The translations under genes were made by a program, and so were the position numbers. DNA of 64,000 nucleotides from Heteroscillospira sp050943935 (GTDB lineage Bacteria; Bacillota; Clostridia; Oscillospirales; Oscillospiraceae): positions 1 through 64,000 of the forward strand of contig JBMNQC010000006.1 of NCBI GenBank assembly GCA_050943935.1. Direction: 5' to 3'. The notes beneath the pieces are model-generated. The model worked only from the letters and a program-made list of their open reading frames with translations. It was not told the origin of the DNA and searched no databases. Below, piece after piece: positions 50,171 through 57,822 of this stretch; the stretch's first letter is position 1, and each line of letters begins with the position of its first letter.

Positions 50171-51901
50171 TCAGTCCTCGTTGGGCATTTTCCAGCCGTG
50201 ATGGTCTGTGTGCAGCAGGTGGTGGCTCTTTTCGGACAAGGGCTTTTCCAGATAGTCCTCATAGAGCTTCAGCACAGCGGGATTCTCGTGTGAGAAGCGG
50301 ATGGCGCTGCCGCGGTCCAGAGCGTAGAGTCTGTCCGCCCGGACATGGGCCAGCTCCCTGCCGTCGTGGATGGGCTGACCGCCGCCGCCCACACAGCCGC
50401 CCGGGCAGGCCATAATCTCAACGAAGTCGTACTCCACCTGACCCAGGCGTATGGCCTCCATGAGCTTGCGGGCGTTGCCCAGGCCGTGGGCAATGGCCAC
50501 GCGCAGGTTCATTCCGGCTATGTAGAACTGGGCTTCCTTCCAGCCGTCCATACCGCGGACCTGACGGAAAGCGTCGGTGTCGGGGTTCTTGCCCGTAATC
50601 AGGAAGTGAGCGCTGCGGAGGGCCGCCTCCATAACGCCGCCGGTGGCGCCGAAGATGACGCCGGCGCCGGAGCCGAGGCCAAGGGGCTGGTCAAAGGGAG
50701 TCTCGTACAGAGCCTCCACATCGATATCGAACATGCCTATGAGGCGGTCCACCTCCCGGGTGGTGAGGGACATATCCACATCCTGGTCGCCGCAGGCGTC
50801 GTTCAGGTTGGGAATTGCGCACTCATGCTTTTTGGCGGTGCAGGGCATGATGGATACGCAGAATATTTTATGTGGGTCAACGCCCAGTAGCTGGGCATAA
50901 TAGCTCTTGGCCACCGCGCCGAACATCTGCTGGGGGCTCTTGGCGCTGGAGAGATGATCCACCATGTTGGGGTACTGGGACTTTATGAAGCGCACCCATC
51001 CGGGGCAGCAGGAGGTGAACATGGGCAGCTTGCTCTCCTCACGGTGAGTAAGGCGCTCCACCAGTTCGCTTCCCTCCTCCATTATGGTGAGGTCGGCGGT
51101 GAAGTCGGTGTCGAACACATAGTCAAAGCCCACGGCCTTCAGAGCACCCACCAGGCGCTCGGCGGTGGCGAACTCGCGGCTGAGGCCGAATCTCTCGCCC
51201 CAGGCGGCGCGTACCGCGGGGGCCACCTGCACCACGGTGATGATATCCGGGTCCTGCAGAGCCTCTATAACCGGGATGGTGTCGTCTCTCTCATACAGGG
51301 CGCCCACGGGGCAATGGGTAACGCACTGGCCGCACAGGGCGCAATCGGAATTCTTCATGCTGCCTCCGGGCACGCCCACGCTGGTCTTTCCTCCGGTGCC
51401 TATCACATCCCAAATGTTCATGGTCTGCACCTTTTCGCAGAAGCTGACGCAGCGCATACATTTAATGCACTTGTTATCGTTCTTCACTATTGGAAAGCTG
51501 GTATCGCTGAGGGCGTGGCGGTCAAAGTCGCCGTATGGCGAATAGCGCAGATTCATCTGGCTGGACAGCTTTTGCAGAGAACAGTTATTGTCCCGGGGGC
51601 AGCTGGGGCAGCGGGCGTCGTGCTGGGACATTATGTAGCGCAGATTGGTGCGCCGCGCGTTCATTACCCGCTTGGAGTGGGTCTGCACCACCATACCGTC
51701 TTCAACCACGGTGGTACAGGAGGCGGCCAGACGGTTCATGCCTTCTATCTCCACCAGGCATATACGGCAGGCGCCTATCTCGTTTATATCCTTCAGATAG
51801 CAGAGGGTGGGTATGTTTATTCCATTGGCGCGGGCGCACTCAAGAATGGTTGTGCCCTCCTGAGCGTATATCTCTTTGTTGTTAATAGTAATTTTTACCA
51901 T
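50171..51901 (-). CDS. hydA: [FeFe] hydrogenase, group A
   Basis: A 576-residue hydrogenase. Order: 2Fe-2S ferredoxin-like (GACRICLVEIEG), His-ligated cluster region (HDARCPSCPRDNNC), two 4Fe-4S clusters (CIKCMRCVSFCE, CALCGQCVTHCP) and the H-cluster domain with L1 TSCCPGW, L2 MPCTAKKHE and L3 MACPGGCVGGGGQP. It makes or uses H2 with ferredoxin/NAD(P)H electrons. The start at 51899-51901 overlaps the upstream flavoprotein stop (ATGGTAA), giving translational coupling. Maturases (HydEFG) are not in this window. Confidence 0.95.
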   Translation of the reverse strand: MVKITINNKEIYAQEGTTILECARANGINIPTLCYLKDINEIGACRICLVEIEGMNRLAASCTTVVEDGMVVQTHSKRVMNARRTNLRYIMSQHDARCPSCPRDNNCSLQKLSSQMNLRYSPYGDFDRHALSDTSFPIVKNDNKCIKCMRCVSFCEKVQTMNIWDVIGTGGKTSVGVPGGSMKNSDCALCGQCVTHCPVGALYERDDTIPVIEALQDPDIITVVQVAPAVRAAWGERFGLSREFATAERLVGALKAVGFDYVFDTDFTADLTIMEEGSELVERLTHREESKLPMFTSCCPGWVRFIKSQYPNMVDHLSSAKSPQQMFGAVAKSYYAQLLGVDPHKIFCVSIMPCTAKKHECAIPNLNDACGDQDVDMSLTTREVDRLIGMFDIDVEALYETPFDQPLGLGSGAGVIFGATGGVMEAALRSAHFLITGKNPDTDAFRQVRGMDGWKEAQFYIAGMNLRVAIAHGLGNARKLMEAIRLGQVEYDFVEIMACPGGCVGGGGQPIHDGRELAHVRADRLYALDRGSAIRFSHENPAVLKLYEDYLEKPLSEKSHHLLHTDHHGWKMPNED

Positions 51902-53724
51902 TGCCGTTTCCTCTCTCCGCGGAATTTTCCGAAGCCGTAGTGGTCGCAGCGCATGCATCGGCTGCACTCCTGTTTGGCCTCCTCGTTGGTCATGGGATTT
52001 TCCATCAGGAAGAAGTCGCCCTTGCGGTCGGCCACCTCGCGCTCAGTTACGTCCACGCGGCCGCAGGCGGGCTTGATGGAGATGGGCGCTCTGGGTATAT
52101 CCACATCCACGGTGATGGCGTGCTCAAAGCCCAGATAATGGTCTATGTTGTTTGCGGCAATCTTGCCGGCCTCGATGGCGCGGATAACGGTGGCCGGGCG
52201 GGTAACGGCGTCGCCGCCGGCGAACACGCCGGGCATACCGGGAACGGCAGCTCCCTCCTCGGCCTCCAGCGCGTCGCGCTGCAGGGGCACGCCGTGCTGA
52301 CCGAAGTAGGCTGAGTCTATGGCCTGGCCTATGGCCACGATTATGTAGTCGCAGGGAATAAGCTCCGGCTCCTTATCGGACTTGCGGGGCGCGGGACGGC
52401 CTCGCTTGAGTTCGCCGATGATCTGGGGCTGTACCCAGAGGCCGGTGACATTGTCGTTCTCGTCTGCTTCCACGCTGAGGGGAGCGCGGAGGGTGAGCAG
52501 CTCGCAGCCCTCTGCCACGGCGCCCTCTATCTCCTCGTACAGAGCGGTCATATCCTGCTTGCGGCGGCGGTAGACGCACCTTACGCTCTTGGCGCCCAGG
52601 CGCAGAGAGGTACGGGTGGCGTCCATTGCCACGTTGCCTCCGCCCACGACAATGACGTTTTTGCCGGTGAAGTCCATCTGATTGCCGTCGCCAACGGCGT
52701 GGAGCATCTCCACGGCGGACATAACGCCGCGCTTATCATCGCCCTCTATGCCCAGGCTCTTTCCGACGTGGGCGCCTATGGCCAGATAGACCGCATCGTA
52801 CTTCTCGCGCAGCTCATCCAGGGTAACGTCCTGACCTATGGAGGATCTGTCTATCTTCACGCCCAGGGAGAGGATAACGTTAATGTCGCTGTCCAGATAG
52901 GAGTCGGGCAGACGGTAGCTGGGGATGCCGTAGCGGAGCATGCCGCCAAGCTGCTTGTTCTTCTCAAACACGGTGACGGAATGTCCCATGAGGGAGAGGA
53001 AGTAGGCCGCTGTGAGGCCGGTGGGGCCGCCGCCGACGACCGCCACGCTCCTGCCGGTAGCAGCAGCGGGCTTTGGGGGAGGCACTATTCCGGCATTGTC
53101 CACGGCAAAGCGCTTCAGGCCGCGGATATTGACGGCGTCGTCATCCACTATCTTACGGCGGCAGTGGGCCTCGCAGGGATGCTCGCAGATAAGGCTGCAC
53201 ACGCTGGGGAAGGGGTTGTCCTTGCGGATAACCCGTATAGCGTCGGCATAGCGCCCTTCCTTTATAAGAGCTATGTATCCGGGGATATCCACATGGGCGG
53301 GGCAGCCGTGGCTGCATGGCACGGACATGAAGTTGGCCACGCAGGTTCCGTTTTTAATGTGGGACTCATAGTCCTCCCGGAAGCCGCGAAGGCCGGTGAG
53401 CACCATGCTGGCTGCCTCTATACCGATGGCGCAGTCGGCGCTGTCCATAATCGCAGAGGCGTTTGCCTCCAGATAATCAAGATCACGCTCGGTGCCCTTA
53501 CCGTCAAGAATTTTGTCGATTATCTCCTTTAGTCTGCCAAGGCCTATGCGGCAGGGCACGCATTTTCCGCAGCTCTGCGCATGGCAGAGGTTTACAAAGG
53601 CGGAGGCGAGGTCAACAGGACAGGTGCCCTGTGGTGAGGCGTTCAGTCGGCGGTAGAACTCCACATAGAGGCTGTTTACCGCTTTCTGCGCCGGTGTTTC
53701 TTTTACAAGGGTCAGTTTCTCCAA
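51895..53724 (-). CDS. NuoF-C/GltD-like flavoprotein partner of HydA
   Basis: A 609-residue fusion. The N-terminal part (about 40-110) has the NuoF-type 4Fe-4S motif SCGKCVPCRIGLG. The middle is GltD-like: CSHGCPAHVDIPGYI, CEHPCEAHCRR, FAD-binding SVAVVGGGPTGLTAAYFL, and NAD(P)-binding NVIVVGGGNVAMDATR, then GVFAGGDAV. The C terminus has CSRCMRC. So it moves electrons between NAD(P)H, flavin and ferredoxin-like clusters, presumably feeding HydA. The start is a TTG at 53722-53724 with AAGGAG nine bases upstream. The promoter is at 53882-53910. Confidence 0.88.
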   Translation of the reverse strand: MEKLTLVKETPAQKAVNSLYVEFYRRLNASPQGTCPVDLASAFVNLCHAQSCGKCVPCRIGLGRLKEIIDKILDGKGTERDLDYLEANASAIMDSADCAIGIEAASMVLTGLRGFREDYESHIKNGTCVANFMSVPCSHGCPAHVDIPGYIALIKEGRYADAIRVIRKDNPFPSVCSLICEHPCEAHCRRKIVDDDAVNIRGLKRFAVDNAGIVPPPKPAAATGRSVAVVGGGPTGLTAAYFLSLMGHSVTVFEKNKQLGGMLRYGIPSYRLPDSYLDSDINVILSLGVKIDRSSIGQDVTLDELREKYDAVYLAIGAHVGKSLGIEGDDKRGVMSAVEMLHAVGDGNQMDFTGKNVIVVGGGNVAMDATRTSLRLGAKSVRCVYRRRKQDMTALYEEIEGAVAEGCELLTLRAPLSVEADENDNVTGLWVQPQIIGELKRGRPAPRKSDKEPELIPCDYIIVAIGQAIDSAYFGQHGVPLQRDALEAEEGAAVPGMPGVFAGGDAVTRPATVIRAIEAGKIAANNIDHYLGFEHAITVDVDIPRAPISIKPACGRVDVTEREVADRKGDFFLMENPMTNEEAKQECSRCMRCDHYGFGKFRGERKRQW

Positions 53725-53881
53725 TCCAAAACACTCCTTTGCAGGCGGAGGGGAGGCCCCGTCCGCTATTTAAGTTGTTTATGTGCCGCGGGATTTTAGC
53801 CGCCGCTCACCCATGTTTTGGGCAGCGTGCAGAGCCGCTACAGGCACAAGTGCCGGGAAAGTACAGCTTTCTTTTGTTTCT

Positions 53882-53910
53882 ATTATGAGATATGACAAAT
53901 GAAAAATCAA
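53882..53910 (-). promoter_or_regulatory. Predicted hydrogenase operon promoter
   Basis: On the minus strand TTGATT (53905-53910), 17 bases, CATAAT (53882-53887), leaving a leader of about 150 bases. It lies in the 510-base gap 53725-54234 between the hydrogenase operon and the divergent ABC genes. Confidence 0.55.
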
Positions 53911-54006
53911 CAAGAAACTCCTGTTAAAAGAAAAACTCTCTGTATTGAACAAAAACCTGTTAATTTTTTCTCACCTACAGCATCACATTGGCGAAAAACA
54001 CCGGAA

Positions 54007-54053
54007 AATTGTGAATTTTATGGCGACATTCAAGCTTTAATTGTGAATTTTAT
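54007..54053 (+). repeat. Direct repeat, possible operator
   Basis: The 15-base aattgtgaattttat occurs at 54007-54021 and 54039-54053, 32 bases apart (about three helical turns). The ttgtgaa part resembles half of the Rex redox-repressor box (TTGTGAA/TTCACAA), but no full palindrome is present. It is 72 bases before the ABC promoter. Confidence 0.45.
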
Positions 54054-54124
54054 AGCAAAAACAGATAAAAGTTTAACGATTTAGCGTTTAAAATATATTT
54101 TAAAGCGCAAAACGCCTCAGGGCG

Positions 54125-54153
54125 TTGACAACGGGATAAAATGGTATTATCCT
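54125..54153 (+). promoter_or_regulatory. Predicted promoter of the ABC operon
   Basis: TTGACA (54125-54130), 17 bases, TATCCT (54148-54153), with the start codon at 54235. Confidence 0.7.
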
Positions 54154-54234
54154 ATAAACCAAACACACCGGCGCAGAGGCGTTGCCAATTTATGATACAC
54201 GCTCTCCGCCCACGCCAAGGAAGGAAGATGCTAT

Positions 54235-55266
54235 ATGAAAAATTTATATCGTATCGGCGCATGCATACTTGCGCTGACCATGCTGCTGGCTTTGGCAGCC
54301 TGCGGAGGACAGACTGCGCCCGAGAGCGAGGCGCCCGTTCAGTCCAGCTCCACCCCGGAGCCCACTCCCACTCCCGAAAGCACTCCGGAGCCCGTCCATG
54401 TGAATGTGGCCGCTCTCAAGGGCCCCACCGGCATGGGCATGAGCTTTCTAATGAGCGCAAGCGACAAGGGCGAGACCGCAAACGACTACAGCTTCACCCT
54501 CACCGGAGCTCCCAACGAGGTATCCGGCGCCGTCATAAACGGTGATGTGGACATAGCCGCCGTGCCCCTGAATCTGGCCGCCGTGCTATCCGCCAAAACC
54601 GGAAATGTGAAGATTCTTGCGGTTAACACCCTTGGCGTCCTCTATGTGCTGGAAAACGGCGACAGCGTGCAGAGCATGGCTGACCTCTCCGGCAAGACCA
54701 TCCAGGCCACCGGACAGGGTTCCACCCCTGAGTATGTTCTCAGTTATCTGCTGGAGCAGAACGGCCTCACCGACTCCGTTACGGTTGAATATCTCACCGA
54801 GCACAGCGAGCTGGCCGCGTCCATGGCCTCCGGTATGTCTGCTCTGGGCATGCTGCCAGAGCCCAACGTAACCGTGGTCACCACCAAGAACCCCGACGTG
54901 CGCGTGGCCCTGGACCTCACCGAGGAGTGGTACAATGTCACCGGCACCCAGCTGGTGCAGGGCTGTATAGTGGTGAGAAGCGATTTTGCCGAAGAAAACC
55001 CAGAGGCTGTTGAAATTTTCCTTGACGAATACGCCGAAAGCGTGGAGAATGTAAACAGCGATACTGCTGCCGCCGCTGAGCTTATAGCCCAGTACGGCAT
55101 AGTGGAATCCGCCGCCATCGCCGAAAAGGCTATACCCAACTGCAACATCGTCTGCATCACCGGCGACGAGTTGCGCGAGAGCGCCGACGCAATGTTTGAG
55201 GTGCTCTTTGAGGCCAACCCCAAATCCGTGGGCGGCGCTGTGCCGGGAGAAGAGATTTACTACTGA
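54235..55266 (+). CDS. ABC substrate-binding lipoprotein
   Basis: A 343-residue lipoprotein: signal peptide with lipobox LAACGG (Cys near 22), a Pro/Ser/Thr linker (PTPTPESTPEP), then a type 2 periplasmic-binding fold of the NitT/TauT/SsuA group (VAALKGPTGMG at the start, AVPLNLAAVLSAKTG, then ATGQGSTPEY). The cargo is not identifiable; sulfonates, thiamine precursors or similar small anions are possible for the family. It is first in a three-gene operon with the permease and the ATPase. Confidence 0.88.
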   Translation: MKNLYRIGACILALTMLLALAACGGQTAPESEAPVQSSSTPEPTPTPESTPEPVHVNVAALKGPTGMGMSFLMSASDKGETANDYSFTLTGAPNEVSGAVINGDVDIAAVPLNLAAVLSAKTGNVKILAVNTLGVLYVLENGDSVQSMADLSGKTIQATGQGSTPEYVLSYLLEQNGLTDSVTVEYLTEHSELAASMASGMSALGMLPEPNVTVVTTKNPDVRVALDLTEEWYNVTGTQLVQGCIVVRSDFAEENPEAVEIFLDEYAESVENVNSDTAAAAELIAQYGIVESAAIAEKAIPNCNIVCITGDELRESADAMFEVLFEANPKSVGGAVPGEEIYY

Positions 55267-55297
55267 TAAAACCATTTAAAGAGACAGGAGGACGGCG

Positions 55298-56065
55298 ATG
55301 AAAAACGCAAAATGGCTGCGGTTTTTCACCGCCGCCCTTTTTTGGCTGGGACTGTGGGAGCTGGCGGCATGGAGGCTCAGTCTGACCGTGCCCCAGGCCC
55401 GGCTGCTGCTGCCGCCCCCCACGGAGGTTTTCCCCCGGCTCGTGGAGCTGGGCTGCACTCTGCCTTTCTGGCAAACGGTGCTGGGCAGTTTGGGCCGCGT
55501 GGCCGCGGCCTTTGCCGTGGGCGCTGTGCTGGGCTGCCTGTGCGCCCTGCTGTGCGCCCTATCCCCCGTGCTGAGCGCTCTTACAACGCCCCTAATGGTT
55601 GTGGTGCGCGCCACGCCCGTGGCCTCATTTATACTGCTGCTTCTGCTTTGGCTGCCAGGCGCGGGCTGGGTGAGCTTTGCCGCCGCCATGCTGATGACGG
55701 CGCCCATATTCTGGTCGAATCTGGGCCGGGCTGCGGAGAGCGCCGACCCCAGGCTGCTGGAGATGGCCAGAGCCTACCATCTCAGCCGGGGACAGGTCTT
55801 CCGGCACATCTATCTGCCCGCCCTGCGGGGAGCGCTGCTGTCCGCCTGCGAGAGCGGCGTGGGTCTGGCCTGGAAAGCGGGAGTTGCCGCCGAGGTGCTC
55901 ACCCGCCCGGCGCTTGCCATAGGCAAAATGATATATGAGTCCAAGCTCTATCTTGAAACCACCGACTTATTCGCCTGGACGGCGGCGGTGGTGCTCATGA
56001 GCCTGGCCGTGGAAAAGGGCGTGCAAACGCTGGTCAAAAAGGGGGCTAGGTCTGATGAATCTTAA
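55298..56065 (+). CDS. ABC permease of the NitT/TauT type
   Basis: A 255-residue membrane protein of the BPD_transp_1 class with about six helices. The family loop (EMARAYHLSRGQVFRHIYLPAL) contacts the ATPase. The ATG follows AGACAGGAGGA. Its 3' end overlaps the ATPase gene by 11 bases. Codons are GC-rich like the host. Confidence 0.9.
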   Translation: MKNAKWLRFFTAALFWLGLWELAAWRLSLTVPQARLLLPPPTEVFPRLVELGCTLPFWQTVLGSLGRVAAAFAVGAVLGCLCALLCALSPVLSALTTPLMVVVRATPVASFILLLLLWLPGAGWVSFAAAMLMTAPIFWSNLGRAAESADPRLLEMARAYHLSRGQVFRHIYLPALRGALLSACESGVGLAWKAGVAAEVLTRPALAIGKMIYESKLYLETTDLFAWTAAVVLMSLAVEKGVQTLVKKGARSDES

Positions 56066-56609
56066 TGTTCACAATCTGCTTGTGGGCTACGACGGTACTG
56101 CTGTGCTGCCGCCCTTCAGCTTTGATTTCACCCCGGCCGCAGGCTGGGCGCTGATGGGCGCCTCCGGCGCTGGCAAGACCACTCTGCTGCACACTCTGGC
56201 GGGACTGCTCCCTCCCCTGAGCGGCGACATTGGCGGCTTTAAAGACGCAAAATGCGCTCTGCTGTTCCAGGAGGACAGGCTGCTCGGCCATCTCAGCGCT
56301 CTGGACAATGTGGCGCTGGTGTCCTCGCCTGAGACGGCCGCACAGCTTCTCGGAGAACTTGGGCTTGGAGATAAGCTCGGTGAAAAGCCAGGAGCCCTCT
56401 CCGGAGGTCAGAGACGGCGCATAGCTCTGGCGCGCTGTCTGGCCTTCGGCGGGGACGTGCTGCTGCTGGATGAGCCCTTTACAGGGCTGGACGCCGGCAC
56501 CCGGCTCACAGCCTGCCGGGTAATAAAGGAGCGTTTTTCCAGGGTGATACTCAGCACTCACGACCCGGAGGAAGCGGAGCTGCTGGGCGCCGGCAAAATA
56601 AACTTATAA
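56055..56609 (+). CDS. ABC ATPase of the NitT/TauT type
   Basis: A 184-residue ATPase, shorter than the usual 230-260, but with Walker A GASGAGKTTLLH, signature LSGGQRRRIALARCL and Walker B VLLLDEPFTGLD. The missing length is mostly between Q-loop and the C-terminal part. It completes the three-gene importer. The small size may mean a compact family; no frameshift is evident. Confidence 0.88.
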   Translation: MNLNVHNLLVGYDGTAVLPPFSFDFTPAAGWALMGASGAGKTTLLHTLAGLLPPLSGDIGGFKDAKCALLFQEDRLLGHLSALDNVALVSSPETAAQLLGELGLGDKLGEKPGALSGGQRRRIALARCLAFGGDVLLLDEPFTGLDAGTRLTACRVIKERFSRVILSTHDPEEAELLGAGKINL

Positions 56610-56683
56610 TGAAAAATCCGGATGCTGCACAAGCTTATAGTGCCGCGCCAAGTTTTTATAATTGGGTGGAAAGGAGTACGGCT

Positions 56684-57562
56684 ATGAACTTCCCGAACCG
56701 TCCGGTTCTCACCGATATTTTCTGCGAATGCCTGGGCAGCTTTCTCATCGCCCTGGCCACCTACAACATAGTGCTCAAGGCCGGATTTCCCATGAGCGGC
56801 TTTTCCGGGCTGGCGCTCATAGCCCACCGGTTCAGCGGCGTGCCCATAGGGCTTGCCACGGTATTAATGAATCTGCCGGTGGCGGCTGTTTGCTGGAGGC
56901 TTATTGGACGAAAATTCATGCTGCGCTCCCTGCGGTGCATGGTGCTGTCATCTCTGATGGTGGACTACATTGCGCCCATGCTGCCTTTTTACGACGGAGA
57001 GCGCATACTGGCCGCCATCTCAGCCGGTGTGCTGCTGGGGTTTGGTTTTTCCCTTATCTATCTGCGCGGCTCATCCACCGGCGGAGCAGATTTCCTCATC
57101 CTTGCCGCCAAGGCGCTGCGGCCGCATCTAAAGCTTGGCAGTCTGGTATTCGGCCTTGATTTTTTCATTGTGCTGGCCGGAGGCATTATATTCCGCGACG
57201 CTGACGGCCTTATCTGCGGGCTTATACTCACCTATCTGACATCAGTTATTATAGACCGTGTGCTGGCAGGACTTAACGCGGGAAAGCTGGCCCTTATCGT
57301 CACCGCCCACAGCCGCGAAATATGCGCCGCTGTGGACTCAGGCAGCGGCCGGGGTTCCACAGTGCTGCCCGCCCGCGGCGGCTATACCTGGGAGAGCCGG
57401 GAGGTGGTTATGACCGCCGGAAACGCCAGGGATATGCACCAGATAGAAAAAGCCGTAAAGCAGACAGACCCCGGAGCCTTTATGATAATTCTGGACTCCA
57501 GCGAGGTGCACGGATATGGCTTCCGGGTAACCCGGGTGGCGGAGCCCGAGATTGGCCCTTGA
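56684..57562 (+). CDS. YitT-family membrane protein
   Basis: A 292-residue protein: an N-terminal membrane domain of five to six helices (DUF161 type: LGSFLIALATYNIVLKAGFPMSGFSGLAL, given in part as LATYNIVLKAGFPMSGFSG) and a cytoplasmic DUF2179 domain (KLALIVTAHSREICAAV ... VMTAGNARDMHQIEK). The start at 56684 follows AAAGGAG. Function is unknown in the family. The ABC-F promoter begins inside its stop codon. Confidence 0.9.
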   Translation: MNFPNRPVLTDIFCECLGSFLIALATYNIVLKAGFPMSGFSGLALIAHRFSGVPIGLATVLMNLPVAAVCWRLIGRKFMLRSLRCMVLSSLMVDYIAPMLPFYDGERILAAISAGVLLGFGFSLIYLRGSSTGGADFLILAAKALRPHLKLGSLVFGLDFFIVLAGGIIFRDADGLICGLILTYLTSVIIDRVLAGLNAGKLALIVTAHSREICAAVDSGSGRGSTVLPARGGYTWESREVVMTAGNARDMHQIEKAVKQTDPGAFMIILDSSEVHGYGFRVTRVAEPEIGP

Positions 57563-57587
57563 CTTTTTCTCCGCCATGGGATATCAT
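57559..57587 (+). promoter_or_regulatory. Predicted promoter of the ABC-F leader
   Basis: TTGACT (57559-57564), 17 bases, TATCAT (57582-57587). It overlaps the yitT stop. Transcription would start near 57594, giving a leader of about 230 bases. Confidence 0.75.
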
Positions 57588-57618
57588 CATACAGAACACT
57601 ACACAAAGGAGTGAAAGG

Positions 57619-57639
57619 ATGTTTTCAGCTTCCTGCTAG
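57619..57639 (+). CDS. Six-codon leader peptide MFSASC
   Basis: ATG at 57619 with AAAGGAG about 10 bases upstream, encoding Met-Phe-Ser-Ala-Ser-Cys and a TAG stop at 57637-57639. It lies in the leader of the ABC-F gene. Short leader peptides of this kind are known to make ribosome stalling control ABC-F genes such as vmlR and cplR. Confidence 0.6.
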   Translation: MFSASC

Positions 57640-57693
57640 CAAAAATTTGACGCTCACAGGCCCTGTCCGGGGTCTGTCTTTCGCGGCGTCACA

Positions 57694-57808
57694 AGCAGGA
57701 AAGCGCATCCGCCCCTTTGTCTCATCCAAACGGTATCTCCCTGTGCAGGGGAGCTTTTTCCGCATGGTCTGAGCCGCAGGACGTCTTTCCTGCGGCTCAT
57801 TTTGATTT
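57694..57808 (+). promoter_or_regulatory. Two-terminator attenuator before the ABC-F gene
   Basis: Terminator 1 (ctccc/gggag, 57737-57753, then TTTTT) and terminator 2 (12-bp stem 57770-57781 with 57788-57799, then TTTTGATTT) stand between the leader peptide and the gene. Bases 57694-57704 (agcaggaaagc) can pair with 57628-57638, the end of the leader peptide frame, and its tcctgc segment could also compete with terminator 2. A ribosome stalled on the leader peptide would occupy that segment. This is a plausible antibiotic-sensing switch. Confidence 0.6.
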
Positions 57809-57822
57809 ATTGGAGGAAAAAG

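Noticed and set aside
53899..54084. Possible 61-residue protein in the hydrogenase/ABC gap
   Set aside because: Covers the hydrogenase promoter and the direct repeats, has no ribosome site and no domain.
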